From assembly GCA_009693985.1 (NCBI GenBank), contig SHWE01000003.1, positions 1-64,000 of the forward strand: 64,000 nt of DNA, written 5' to 3'. The notes under the pieces were generated by a model. It had not been told where the DNA came from, ran no database searches, and saw nothing but the letters and a program-made list of their open reading frames with translations. Shown here piece by piece: positions 27,971 through 37,502 of the stretch; positions within the stretch are counted from its first letter, which is position 1, and each line of letters opens with the position of its first letter. Source of the stretch: Alphaproteobacteria bacterium (GTDB taxonomy: Bacteria > Pseudomonadota > Alphaproteobacteria > Micropepsales > Micropepsaceae). The translations under genes and the position numbers were made by a program.

Positions 27971-28333
27971 TCACAGGGCCTTGTTGTCCGTCGTCGCGAT
28001 GAAGGTCGGATCGTTCTGGATGTTCCGCTCGGCGGAGAGAAAATCGTAATAGCCGCACCGCCCGCCCGGATAGGACCGGCAGGTCGCGGGCCGCGCCTCA
28101 TAGATTGTGCAGCGGCGCTCGTCGGTGTCGAAGAACCGGCAGATGCGGCCGAAGATCTTGTCCTTCTTCCGGCGCATCGCGTATTTCGCCCAAGCGTCGA
28201 CCTTGGTGAATTTCTTGCGTGCTTCTTCGAAGCCGAGATCGAAATGCTTGGCCAGACGCTCGACGTCGCGTTTGGTGAGGGCGATCAGCGGATAGGAGCA
28301 GCAATAGCCGGGGCATTTGTTGCAATTGTACAT
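27971..28333 (-). CDS. YkgJ-family cysteine cluster protein
   Basis: MYNCNKCPGYCCSYPLIALTKRDVERLAKHF...GRICRFFDTDERRCTIYEARPATCRSYPGGRCGYYDF. Longer ORF begins at 28429; internal ATG start estimated. Confidence 0.8.
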   Translation of the reverse strand: MYNCNKCPGYCCSYPLIALTKRDVERLAKHFDLGFEEARKKFTKVDAWAKYAMRRKKDKIFGRICRFFDTDERRCTIYEARPATCRSYPGGRCGYYDFLSAERNIQNDPTFIATTDNKAL

Positions 28334-28435
28334 GCAGTGACTCTCCGGCGGAACGCGACGCTTCACTGAGATGCAGACGGGGTGAGAAGTCAAGCGCGGG
28401 CGTGGCGGAGCCTCATCTACGACCGTCAATAAGCG

Positions 28436-29200
28436 TCAAGGAGCAGCGGCGGCTGTTGGCGGCTCCTGTGGCGTAGCGATGGGCCACACGCCGGTGATTT
28501 CTTTCCCTGCTATCCTCATTCGAAGCAAAGTTTTGTCGATGCTGTCGCCAAAAATTTCCGACATCACATCGTGCATCTTGCCAACTTGCTCTGGCGTCGG
28601 GGTCGGACGCGATTCCGCCCAGAGTGCATCATCGACTCTCAGGAAGGGAGTTGGGCTCAGATATTTCGGGCTCGAAGCCGCAGGCGCCACGCGCAGAATT
28701 TTGAGTGTCCGTGCGTCGACAAGGGTCACCGCGTAATGCGCAAATACCCCGGTCATCGAGCGAATAGAGATCGGCCGCCAAATGCCAAACCCCGAAACCT
28801 CGAAATTGTTGGCCTGTAATCGCATGGGGATTGCCGTTAAAATGAGATAGGCGTCGACGTCTTCCGTCATCGGCACGCCGGGAAAACTCGGTGCGAATTT
28901 ACCGTCCTTGTCGAGAAGCGAGCTGTTCAAGACCTGCGCGCGGTCAATATCCCAGTCGGATACGTCGATCCGCTTGTCCGTCGCTCCCGACAACGACAAC
29001 GTCAACGACCACTTATTGATGTTTCTCAAGAGCAGGTTGGGGCAGAATCCCGACAGGATCGCGATATTAGGTATCCCTTCGTAGCTTCCGACCTTTGGTT
29101 CGGGGAGCCTCTCAATAACGGGAACGAAAACGACGATCTGTGCTTGCGACGGCGCGACGATGAAGAGTGCCAGAAGCGCGGCTAAGAAAGCTCTGATCAT
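28436..29200 (-). CDS. Secreted hypothetical protein
   Basis: Signal peptide MIRAFLAALLALFIVAPSQA; otherwise unrecognised. Confidence 0.6.
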   Translation of the reverse strand: MIRAFLAALLALFIVAPSQAQIVVFVPVIERLPEPKVGSYEGIPNIAILSGFCPNLLLRNINKWSLTLSLSGATDKRIDVSDWDIDRAQVLNSSLLDKDGKFAPSFPGVPMTEDVDAYLILTAIPMRLQANNFEVSGFGIWRPISIRSMTGVFAHYAVTLVDARTLKILRVAPAASSPKYLSPTPFLRVDDALWAESRPTPTPEQVGKMHDVMSEIFGDSIDKTLLRMRIAGKEITGVWPIATPQEPPTAAAAP

Positions 29201-29269
29201 TACTGTCCCCTCAAGTCAGTTATGACTTCAGGAGAATAGCGGATTGGTTGCTTTCTGTCTGTGTGGTCT

Positions 29270-30742
29270 TCACTTCCCGTCCAGCAGCCAGCCGAATTTC
29301 TCACGCGCCTTCTTCAACGTCTCGGGGCTCGGCGTGTTCGAAGGCGGGAACTTGTCGCGCCAATGATAGGGCTTGCAGGCATTGATGATGGCGACCGAGT
29401 GCGTCATGTCGCCGGCGGCGCGCTTCTCCGGAGAAAGCGCCGGATCGGCGGGACTGTCCCATGAACCTTCGATGAACTGGATGGACTGCTTGGGATCGGT
29501 GCGCATCAGCATCGCCCACAGCAAATGTTCGAGATTGGTCACATCGACGTCGTCATCCGTTACCACCACATATTTCGACGCATAGGCCGAGCCGCCGCAT
29601 TGGGCCGCAATGGTTCCGGCCTGTATCGCGTGGCCGGGATAATTTTGTGTGATCGACACGCCGTGCAGCGTGCGCGCGGCGCCGACTTCATGGCACCAGA
29701 CCTGCGCGATTCCCGGTACGCCTGCGCGCGTCATGTTCTCCTTGATGGTCGCGGATCGCATCACCGCCCGGTAGCGCGCCATCTCGTCCGCGCCCGCGCC
29801 CATCGGCGGCACGCCGACAAGTATGGGGTCGTTGCGGTGATAGATCGCCTCCACCTCGAGCACCGGCCAGCGCGCTTCGCCGCCCGCATAATGTCCGCTC
29901 CATTCGCCGAACGGCCCTTCGAGATGCGTCCGATTGGGATCGACCCAGCCTTCGAGCACGATTTCGGCGTTGGCGGGAAAGGGCAGGCCGGTGACGCGGC
30001 CCTTCACCATCTTCACGGGTGCTCCGCGTATGCCGCCGACGATGTCGAGCTCGAAGGTGCCGTAAGGGGCTTCGATGCCGCCATAGAAGAAGGACAGGGG
30101 ATCGCCGCCCAGCACCATCGCGACCGGCATCTTCTCGCCGCGGCGCTTGTACTTCTCGAAATGGATCGCGCCGTGATGGCCCGCCGCCATGACGAGGCCG
30201 ACGGAGTTGTGGGTATGAATCTGCGCGCGGTAAGCGCCTGCGTTGAGCCAGTGCTCCTCGGGATCGCGCGTGATGCTGAACGTGCCGGTGCCGATATAGC
30301 GGCCGCCATCCTTCTCATGCCAGATGGGCGCTGGGAATTTCTCCACATCGACGTGACCGCGCGTGACGATATTCTCCAGTACCGGGCCGCTCTCCACGAT
30401 CTCGTGCGCGATCAGTCTGGGGGTCTTGAGATAGGCCTCGCGGTAGGAATCGGAGAGTTCCCATTTGCTCAAATGATCGGGAAAGCCGAGCGTCATGTTG
30501 CGCCTGGTGCCGGCGAACATGTTCATCAGCAGACGAAAGCCCTTGGGGCAGCCCGGCACATCGTCGAACACCACGCAGGGACCGTTCTCGACCCGTAAGA
30601 TCGCTTCGGCGGCGAGCCCGATGTCTTCTTCCCAGCTGGCGCCGGCGACATGGCGCACTTCGCCCATGCGCTTGGCCAGCACCAGCCATTCGCGCAAATC
30701 CTCATAGGCGATGTGGCCGGTGAGATTGGGTCGTTCGGTCAT
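29270..30742 (-). CDS. UbiD-family (prFMN-dependent) decarboxylase, copy 1
   Basis: LNAGAYRAQIHTHNSVGLVMAAGHHG; HLEGPFGEWSGHYAG (E-x4-E); ILVGVPPMGAGADEM; HLLWAMLMRTDPKQSI. Confidence 0.92.
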   Translation of the reverse strand: MTERPNLTGHIAYEDLREWLVLAKRMGEVRHVAGASWEEDIGLAAEAILRVENGPCVVFDDVPGCPKGFRLLMNMFAGTRRNMTLGFPDHLSKWELSDSYREAYLKTPRLIAHEIVESGPVLENIVTRGHVDVEKFPAPIWHEKDGGRYIGTGTFSITRDPEEHWLNAGAYRAQIHTHNSVGLVMAAGHHGAIHFEKYKRRGEKMPVAMVLGGDPLSFFYGGIEAPYGTFELDIVGGIRGAPVKMVKGRVTGLPFPANAEIVLEGWVDPNRTHLEGPFGEWSGHYAGGEARWPVLEVEAIYHRNDPILVGVPPMGAGADEMARYRAVMRSATIKENMTRAGVPGIAQVWCHEVGAARTLHGVSITQNYPGHAIQAGTIAAQCGGSAYASKYVVVTDDDVDVTNLEHLLWAMLMRTDPKQSIQFIEGSWDSPADPALSPEKRAAGDMTHSVAIINACKPYHWRDKFPPSNTPSPETLKKAREKFGWLLDGK

Positions 30743-30811
30743 GGCGGTCAGTATGGATCGGTTCTCGGCTCTAAAGTAGTCTCACCGCACGACGCAAACA
30801 AAGGTCCCGCG

Positions 30812-31660
30812 ATGCCCCGGTTTTCTGCTTCTCAATACCTTCTCATTGCCGCGCTTCTTGGCATGCTCGCCGTACCTGCGAGCCTTGCGCAGCAAGGAAC
30901 CAGCATCCCCAATTTCACCCCGGACGCGGAGACGAGCTGGGCCCCGGAGGGCGATGATTTCATCGCGCCGCCGAGTGGGCCAGGCCCGGTGACCTTCGAT
31001 CCAGCCCATCCCTATGTGCCGAATTTCACGCCCGGCAAGGCACCGACCTACCGGGTGGCGGATCTCACCAATCCAATCCTGAAGCCTTGGGCAGTGGAGC
31101 GGATGCGCAAAGACAATGCGGCGGTGATCGCCGGAGGCATCCCGTTCCGCGCCCGCGAGCGCTGCTGGCCGCCAGGGGTTCCGGCCTTCGCCATCTACAG
31201 CCTGGTCGAGCCGCTCTATTTTCTGCAAGAGCGAGGCAAGGTCACCATCATCGACCGCGGCAATGCCGAGGTGCGGCGCGTCTATCTGAACGTCCCCCAT
31301 TCGGCGAATCCGAAGCCCTCCTGGTATGGCGAATCGGTCGGCCATTACGAGAACGGCGACACGCTGGTGGTCGATACGATCGGGCTGACGGAAAAAAGCT
31401 TCGTCGACAATTACCGCACCCCGCATACGGAAGAGATGCGAGTCGTCGAGCGGTTCCGACTGATCGAGGGCGGCAAACGGTTGGAACTCACCATCCGCGT
31501 CGAGGACCAAGGCGCCTTCAACACGCCCTGGACGGCGGTGCAGCGTTTCCGGTCGCGGCCGAAAGACCCGCTGGATGAGCGGATTTGCGCCGAAAGCACC
31601 GAGAATTTTTTCAATCACGATCTGGTGCCGATTCCACAAGCCGAACGCGCGGATTTTTGA
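30812..31660 (+). CDS. Secreted uncharacterised protein, paralog family (member 4, subfamily A)
   Basis: NPKPSWYGESVGHYENGDTLVVDTIG...RTPHTEEMRVVERFRLIEGGK; RCWP/ICAES; C-term AERADF. Start moved to ATG 30812. Confidence 0.85.
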   Translation: MPRFSASQYLLIAALLGMLAVPASLAQQGTSIPNFTPDAETSWAPEGDDFIAPPSGPGPVTFDPAHPYVPNFTPGKAPTYRVADLTNPILKPWAVERMRKDNAAVIAGGIPFRARERCWPPGVPAFAIYSLVEPLYFLQERGKVTIIDRGNAEVRRVYLNVPHSANPKPSWYGESVGHYENGDTLVVDTIGLTEKSFVDNYRTPHTEEMRVVERFRLIEGGKRLELTIRVEDQGAFNTPWTAVQRFRSRPKDPLDERICAESTENFFNHDLVPIPQAERADF

Positions 31661-31683
31661 TTCGGGCCTTGCGCCGCGCCGCG

Positions 31684-32964
31684 TCAAGCGCGCTTGCGCG
31701 ATTTGGCGGGCGCCGAATGCCGCCCGATGGCGGCTTCGAGCTTCTTTTGGTCGAGCGCGTTATCCCATTTGGCGACGACGATGGTGGCGATGCAGTTCCC
31801 GACCACGTTGACGAAGGTGAGGGCTTCGGCGAGCAGCCGATGGATACCGAGCACGAGGGCGACGCTCGCGACCGGAACCGTGCCGACCGAGGACAAGGTC
31901 GCCGTCAGCACCACAAAGGCGGCACCGGCGACGCCGGCGGCGCCCTTCGAGGTCAATAGGCACACGGCGACGATGACCAGCTGCTGGCTTAGATCGAGTG
32001 GGGTGTTGGTCGCCTGGGCTAGGAACACCGCAACCGTCGCGAGATAAAGACAGGTACCGTCGAGATTGAAGGAATAGCCGGTCGGGATGACGAGGCCGAC
32101 GACGGATTCCTCGCAGCCTAAAGCTTGCAGCTTCTGCACGAGGCGCGGCAGCACCGTTTCCGACGAGGTGGTCGCGGCGACGATCAAGAGCTCGTCCTTG
32201 ATGTAATAGAGCAGGCGGAACATGCTGATCCCGCACCAGCGCGCGATCGCGCCGAGCACCACGAACACGAAGAGAAGGCAGACGACATAGAATTCGACGA
32301 TCAGTGCGCCGAGCGAAATAAGCGAGGACGCGCCGAAGCGCCCAACCGTGTAGGCAATCGCGCCGAATGCGCCCAGCGGCGCCGCCCACATGATGAAGCC
32401 GACGATGCGGAAGAAGACCGAGGTCAGATTTCCGATCAGGTCCAGAACCGGTTTGCTGCGGTCGCCCATCAGCGCAAGCGCGAAGCCGAACAGCACCGAT
32501 ACGAACAATACCTGAAGCACGTCGCCTTCGACGAAGGCGGAGGTGAAGGTCCTTGGGATGATGTTGAGCAGATATTGGCCGAGCGTGCGTCCCTGGGCGC
32601 TTTCCGCGTAACCGCGCACGGCGGTCGCATCGAGCGCATTGGCATCGACATTCATGCCGGCGCCGGGCTGCCAGAGATTGACAGCGACAAGCGCGAAGAG
32701 AAGCGCCAGAAGCGTGATCGCCTCGAAATAGATGAGCGCCTTCAAGGCGACGCGTCCGACGCGCTTCATGTCGTTCATGGAGGCGATGCCGTGAACGACG
32801 GTGCAAAAGATCACCGGCCCGATGATCATCCGCACCAGATTGACGAAGGCATCGCCGAGCGGCTGCATCAGCGTGCCTGACTCGGGCGCGAAATGGCCGA
32901 GCGCCGCCCCCAACACCATCGCGGCGAGCACCTGAAACCACAGCTGGGTGAGAAGACGAGGCAG
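31684..32964 (-). CDS. dctA: C4-dicarboxylate:cation symporter (DctA)
   Basis: LGDAFVNLVRMIIGPVIFCTVVHGIASM; SSETVLPRLVQKLQALGCEESVVGLVIPTGYSFNLDGTCLYL; VGNCIATIVVAKW. ORF track starts at GTG 32931, but conserved N-term LTQLWFQVLAAM extends in frame to a CTG at 32964. Confidence 0.9.
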   Translation of the reverse strand: MPRLLTQLWFQVLAAMVLGAALGHFAPESGTLMQPLGDAFVNLVRMIIGPVIFCTVVHGIASMNDMKRVGRVALKALIYFEAITLLALLFALVAVNLWQPGAGMNVDANALDATAVRGYAESAQGRTLGQYLLNIIPRTFTSAFVEGDVLQVLFVSVLFGFALALMGDRSKPVLDLIGNLTSVFFRIVGFIMWAAPLGAFGAIAYTVGRFGASSLISLGALIVEFYVVCLLFVFVVLGAIARWCGISMFRLLYYIKDELLIVAATTSSETVLPRLVQKLQALGCEESVVGLVIPTGYSFNLDGTCLYLATVAVFLAQATNTPLDLSQQLVIVAVCLLTSKGAAGVAGAAFVVLTATLSSVGTVPVASVALVLGIHRLLAEALTFVNVVGNCIATIVVAKWDNALDQKKLEAAIGRHSAPAKSRKRA

Positions 32965-32991
32965 AGAATGTCCCCCTTGGACGGCGTTAGT

Positions 32992-34134
32992 TTAGACTTG
33001 TGAGCGCGGCTTCGTCGAGCCGCGCGCCTGGTAGGCGGCGACGAATTCCGGCGAGGTGGTTCGCAAGCGTTCCAGATCGATGCGGCCCGACCGCGTGATG
33101 TAGGAATAGGCGAAGTCGAGCGGCGGCGAACGCATATGTTCGGCGAAATGCTCGTACCATTCGGCGCTGGCATTGGCGGCTTGAACCAGCTTCTCGACCA
33201 CTGGCTTGCGCGCGGCTTCGTAGGCGATCAGCGCGGCCGGAAGATCGGATGGATGCTGCAGAATCGCGTTCGCAAGCGCGATGGCGTCTTCCATGGCGAG
33301 CCGCGTTCCCGAGCCGATGGAGAAATGGGCGCTGTGCAGCGCATCGCCGATCAGCACGCAATTGCCGCTTGACCAGCGCTGGGTGGAGAGTTTCGGGAAT
33401 TGCCGCCAGATCGAATTGTTGGAAATGAGGGGCGCGCCGCCGAGCGTGCCGGCGAAGATTTTCGCGCACATCGCTTGCGCCTCTTCCAGGCTCATCCGGG
33501 CGAAGCCGCAAGCGTTGAACGTTGCTTCGTTCACCTCGACGACGAAGGTGCTCATGCCGGGCGCATGGCGGTGATGATGGGCGTTGAAATGGCCCTGCGG
33601 CGTCTCGATGAAGCTGTGGCCCAGGGCTTCGAACCGTTTCGGCGTGCCGTACCAAGCGAAACGGTTGGTGAAGTGCTCCAGCGTGGTCCCGAAATCCCGC
33701 CCCTTGCGCACAATGGAATTAGCACCGTCGGCGCCGACGATCAGATCGGTATCGCCGAAATCCTCTAACGTCTCCACGCGGCTGCCGAAGCGCGGCACGA
33801 TTCCGACGGCCTGCGCGCGGGCTTGGAGGATTTCCAGGAGGCGCAGTCGCCCGATGCCGGCATAGCCGATGCCGTCGATGCGAATCGGCTCGCCGTTGAG
33901 GACAATGATGCCGTCGCTCCAGTTTTCGAGCGACGGGGCCATCGCGGCATAGGTCTCGGGATCGGCGCGCTTGAGAAATTCGAGCGCGCGTTCCGAGAAG
34001 GCGATCCCGAAACCGAACGTCGTGTCCGCTTGGTTCTGTTCGAAGAGTTCGATCTCGTAATCCGGGCGGCGACGCTTCAGCAGAAAAGCGAGATACAATC
34101 CCGCCGATCCGCCTCCGATGATCTTGATCCGCAT
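32992..34134 (-). CDS. FAD-dependent aromatic monooxygenase (salicylyl/anthraniloyl-CoA hydroxylase-like)
   Basis: MRIKIIGGGSAGLYLAFLLKRRRPDYEIELFEQN; TDLIVGADGANSIVR; GNCVLIGDALHSAHFSIGSGTRLAMEDAIALA. Start at ATG 34134. Confidence 0.85.
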   Translation of the reverse strand: MRIKIIGGGSAGLYLAFLLKRRRPDYEIELFEQNQADTTFGFGIAFSERALEFLKRADPETYAAMAPSLENWSDGIIVLNGEPIRIDGIGYAGIGRLRLLEILQARAQAVGIVPRFGSRVETLEDFGDTDLIVGADGANSIVRKGRDFGTTLEHFTNRFAWYGTPKRFEALGHSFIETPQGHFNAHHHRHAPGMSTFVVEVNEATFNACGFARMSLEEAQAMCAKIFAGTLGGAPLISNNSIWRQFPKLSTQRWSSGNCVLIGDALHSAHFSIGSGTRLAMEDAIALANAILQHPSDLPAALIAYEAARKPVVEKLVQAANASAEWYEHFAEHMRSPPLDFAYSYITRSGRIDLERLRTTSPEFVAAYQARGSTKPRSQV

Positions 34135-34141
34135 CGCGGCC

Positions 34142-34591
34142 TCAGCGCGGAACGACAGTCTGGCCTTCGGGATCGGAAAGGCTGGCGATGATCTCCGGCG
34201 GGATGCGTTCGGCCTTGATCTTGCCCGGCGTGGCGGGATCGACCGCGGCCCAGACGCGCTTCTCGAAGCCTTCGACCGCGAGCACACCGTCTTTCAGGAT
34301 GCGGTGGCGCACCTTGAAACTCGAACGGCCCCATTCCCCCACTTCGCTCTCCAGCACGATCTCGTCGTCGAAGCGGCAGGGCAGCAGGAATCGCGCCGAT
34401 TGCTCCACCAAAGGCATGCCGACAATCCCGTATTTTTCGCGCAATCCGCGCGGCGACAATCCGGTGCGCCGGAAAAGCTCGCCGGTCGCGCTATCGAACA
34501 TCATCAGATATTGCGGATAGAACACGATGCCGGCGGGATCGCATTGGCCCCATTCGATGCGAAGCGTGCGGCGATGTATGAGCCCAGCCAT
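34142..34591 (-). CDS. 4-hydroxybenzoyl-CoA thioesterase-like hotdog protein
   Basis: IEWGQCDPAGIVFYPQYLMMFD active-site Asp motif; 149-aa hotdog length. Confidence 0.85.
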   Translation of the reverse strand: MAGLIHRRTLRIEWGQCDPAGIVFYPQYLMMFDSATGELFRRTGLSPRGLREKYGIVGMPLVEQSARFLLPCRFDDEIVLESEVGEWGRSSFKVRHRILKDGVLAVEGFEKRVWAAVDPATPGKIKAERIPPEIIASLSDPEGQTVVPR

Positions 34592-34598
34592 GACGATC

Positions 34599-35939
34599 CT
34601 AACGCGGTAAGGGTTTGCCCACCGTCTCCGGCAGGAACCAGGGCACGATCAGCCCCAGCACATAGATCGAGCTGATGACGAGGGCGGCGTTTGTGATGCC
34701 GCCGAAATTCGCCACCATGTTCCCCGCGATGATGGGAAACACCCAGGCGACCATCCGCGCGCCGTTGAAGATGACGCTCGCCGCCGTCGACCGCACCGTC
34801 GAAGTGAAAAGTTCGACCGGATAGATCGCCATCCAGGAATAGCCGAAGCCGAGCGTGATCATGCCGTTGAAGAACGCGATTGCGGAGAACATCCAGAGAT
34901 CGCCGGTCCACAGATAGGTCAACCAATTGATGCCGAGCGCTGCCGCAAAGAGCAGCAGCAAATAGAGCCGCCGACCGAGCGCGTCGGCCACGAAGCCGGA
35001 CACCACATAGGCGATGAGACCGCCGAAGGTGTAGACGAGCGCGATGCGCGGGCCCCACACGCCGGCAGCAAAGCCTTGCGCATTCGCCAATTGTTCGGCG
35101 TAGACCGGAAGCCAGGTCGAGATCGCCCACCAACCGGTGGTGGTTGCCAGCGACAGCAGGAAGGTAAGCCAGACGCGCCGCCGCGCTTCCTTGGAGCGGA
35201 AAAGGATCGCGAGCGTGAAGGGCCGCTTGCCGTCCGCCGGCCCGACGGCATTCTCGCCTTCGACCGCGTCCCAGCGCTGCTCGCGCACCGCCTGAAGCCA
35301 GCGTTCGGATTCCTCCAGCGCGCGGATCAGATAGAACACCAGCAATCCCGGCAGCGCGCCGATGACGAAAAGAAGACGCCACGTGTCGTCGCCCATCGGT
35401 TGGCTCATGTTGAGCACGAACCAGACGGCGGCGGCGAGGAACGAGCCCATGCCGAAGCCCGATTGCAGAAAACCGAGTCCCTTGGGCCGGGCCTTGTCCG
35501 GCCAGGATTCGGCGACCAGCGCGATGCCGGTGCTCCACTCGGCCCCGAGCGCAAGGCCGGTCAGAAAGCGCATCGCGATCAGCATCGTGAAGCTGGTGCT
35601 GAACGCGGTCAGCCCGGTCAGCAGCGCATAGAAAAAGATCGACCACAGCATCATCCGCTTGCGGCCGAAATAATCGGCCATCACGCCGCCGGCGAGGCCC
35701 CCGATGCCCCAGCCCAGAAGCGTCAGCCCGATGGCGAGCCCGGCATAAATCGCGCCCGATTGCGCCGCCTCCTCGGCGGGCAAAAGTGTGCGCAGCGCGG
35801 GCGGCAGAGCGACGACAAGAGCGAAGGTCTCGTAGCCGTCGAAGATCCACCCCAAATAGCTTCCCCACAGCACGCGCCAATGCTTGGGTGTCAACCCCGC
35901 ACGCCATGACGCCGCCGCTGTTGCCGCTCGTGCCGTCAT
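34599..35939 (-). CDS. MFS transporter (aromatic acid/H+ symporter or sialate/shikimate-like)
   Basis: WGSYLGWIFDGYETFALVVALPPALRTLLP; LGWGIGGLAGGVMADYFGRKRMM; LTGLALGAEWSTGIALVAESWPDKARPKGLG. Start at ATG 35939. Confidence 0.88.
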   Translation of the reverse strand: MTARAATAAASWRAGLTPKHWRVLWGSYLGWIFDGYETFALVVALPPALRTLLPAEEAAQSGAIYAGLAIGLTLLGWGIGGLAGGVMADYFGRKRMMLWSIFFYALLTGLTAFSTSFTMLIAMRFLTGLALGAEWSTGIALVAESWPDKARPKGLGFLQSGFGMGSFLAAAVWFVLNMSQPMGDDTWRLLFVIGALPGLLVFYLIRALEESERWLQAVREQRWDAVEGENAVGPADGKRPFTLAILFRSKEARRRVWLTFLLSLATTTGWWAISTWLPVYAEQLANAQGFAAGVWGPRIALVYTFGGLIAYVVSGFVADALGRRLYLLLLFAAALGINWLTYLWTGDLWMFSAIAFFNGMITLGFGYSWMAIYPVELFTSTVRSTAASVIFNGARMVAWVFPIIAGNMVANFGGITNAALVISSIYVLGLIVPWFLPETVGKPLPR

Positions 35940-37498
35940 GACGTGGGACCGCGCCGCTTCGCCAATTTCGCGCCGGTGTCGAAATAGCGCCCGGTGAGCG
36001 CCTTCTCTGCTTCGTCCGCGTTTTCTTCCGTCCATAGGCTGAGCGGATAGCCGTGCCAGGGCGCTTTCAATTCGAGCGCCGGCAGACCGAGCGCGTCCCA
36101 GCGGGCGCGCGCTTTCTCCATCAGATCGCGGCGGGGCAGCGAGACCGGCAGATAGGGATATTCGCGGCAGGCATTGATGAGGATTGCGGAGGCATCCTCC
36201 AGCCCCGGCGTGACGGACGGATCGAGGCGCGGGATCTTGCCGCGGAAGATCTCGACATCGCGATGGGGCTGCATCGAATAGGACAGCGCCCACAGAATTC
36301 CGTCCATGGAATCGGGATCGACGTCGGAATCGACCGCGATCAGAATTTTTCCCAGTGAGGGATCGAAATTGGCGGCTTCATGTAGAGCCCTTTGCGGCTC
36401 GCCGGGCGCGGGGTTGGTGAGTTGGATGACGAACATCATGTTGCAGCTTGCCGCCTCGTGGCTGGCGACGCGTGTGACCGATGCTATTTTTTTTACATTG
36501 CGCAGATGATTGAGAAGGATCGCATCGAACGCCGCTTTGCGGATGACGGTGCTTTCGCTCGGCGGGAATTCGCTGATGATGCCTTGATAGATCGGCTGGG
36601 CACGATGGGTGATGGCGGTGACTTCGAAAATCTTCTCCATCTTGCGCGGGCCGAGATAGCCAGACGCCTCGCCGAAGGGCGCCTCGGGCTCCAGCACATC
36701 GGTACGGATGCGGCCCTCGATGACGATCTCGGCATGCGCCGGCACCACGGCATCGAAGGTTTCGGCGCGCGTCACCTCGATAGGTGCGCCGTTGAGCGCG
36801 CCGGCCAGCCCATATTCGTCGACGCCATAGGGCACTTTGCTGGCGGCTGCGAGCAACAGGGCGGGCGGGCCTCCGATGAAGATGGCGGCCTCGAGGGGCC
36901 TGCCCATGCGCCGCGCCTTTTCCCATTGGATCGCCAGATGCTGCGTCGGCACGTCGGTGGCGCAGCCGACGCGATCCTCGGCTTTTATCATGCCGCGATA
37001 GATGCCGAGATTGTAGGCGCCGTTTTCCGGATCGCGCGTCACCCACACGCCGGCGGTGATGAAGGGCGCCGGATCGAAGCCCGGCGTGGAAATCAAATGC
37101 GGAAAACGGTCGACGCCGCCGCCGAGCGCGGGCGCGTGGACAATGGTCTCCTTCACCGGTGCGGCGCTTGGCTCCACCATGCGCGGCGGCAGATGATTGC
37201 TGTGCGCGCGTTGCCACGCGGCGGCGATATTGTCGGCATCCGTGCCAAGCGCCGCGCCATAAACGCTGCGCGAGCTTCCGAGCGCGCCGAGCACCACCGA
37301 GCCGTCGAACTTGCGCCCGCGCGCATCCGTGACGTTGCGGAACCAGAAGGCTTTGCGCTCTGCTTCGGGAAGGCCGCGAAATTGCAGGCGGACCAGCGGC
37401 ACCAGCTCTGTGTCCTTGCAGATTTTCTCGTCGATGGTGTGGAGAAGTTCGCGGCGCGAAAGTTCGGCAATGTAATCGCGCAGGTCCCGGTACGGCAT
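35936..37498 (-). CDS. UbiD-family decarboxylase, copy 2
   Basis: YRDLRDYIAELSRRELLHTID; YNLGIYRGMIKAEDRVG; LEPEAPFGEASGYLGP (E-x4-E). Overlaps the MFS start by 4 nt. Confidence 0.92.
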   Translation of the reverse strand: MPYRDLRDYIAELSRRELLHTIDEKICKDTELVPLVRLQFRGLPEAERKAFWFRNVTDARGRKFDGSVVLGALGSSRSVYGAALGTDADNIAAAWQRAHSNHLPPRMVEPSAAPVKETIVHAPALGGGVDRFPHLISTPGFDPAPFITAGVWVTRDPENGAYNLGIYRGMIKAEDRVGCATDVPTQHLAIQWEKARRMGRPLEAAIFIGGPPALLLAAASKVPYGVDEYGLAGALNGAPIEVTRAETFDAVVPAHAEIVIEGRIRTDVLEPEAPFGEASGYLGPRKMEKIFEVTAITHRAQPIYQGIISEFPPSESTVIRKAAFDAILLNHLRNVKKIASVTRVASHEAASCNMMFVIQLTNPAPGEPQRALHEAANFDPSLGKILIAVDSDVDPDSMDGILWALSYSMQPHRDVEIFRGKIPRLDPSVTPGLEDASAILINACREYPYLPVSLPRRDLMEKARARWDALGLPALELKAPWHGYPLSLWTEENADEAEKALTGRYFDTGAKLAKRRGPTS

Positions 37499-37502
37499 GA
37501 CG

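Noticed and set aside
32984-32995. GTTAGTTTAGAC resembling the MarR site half (GTTAGTTTGGA)
   Set aside because: Lies over the end of the monooxygenase gene inside an apparent operon; not a palindrome, so likely chance.
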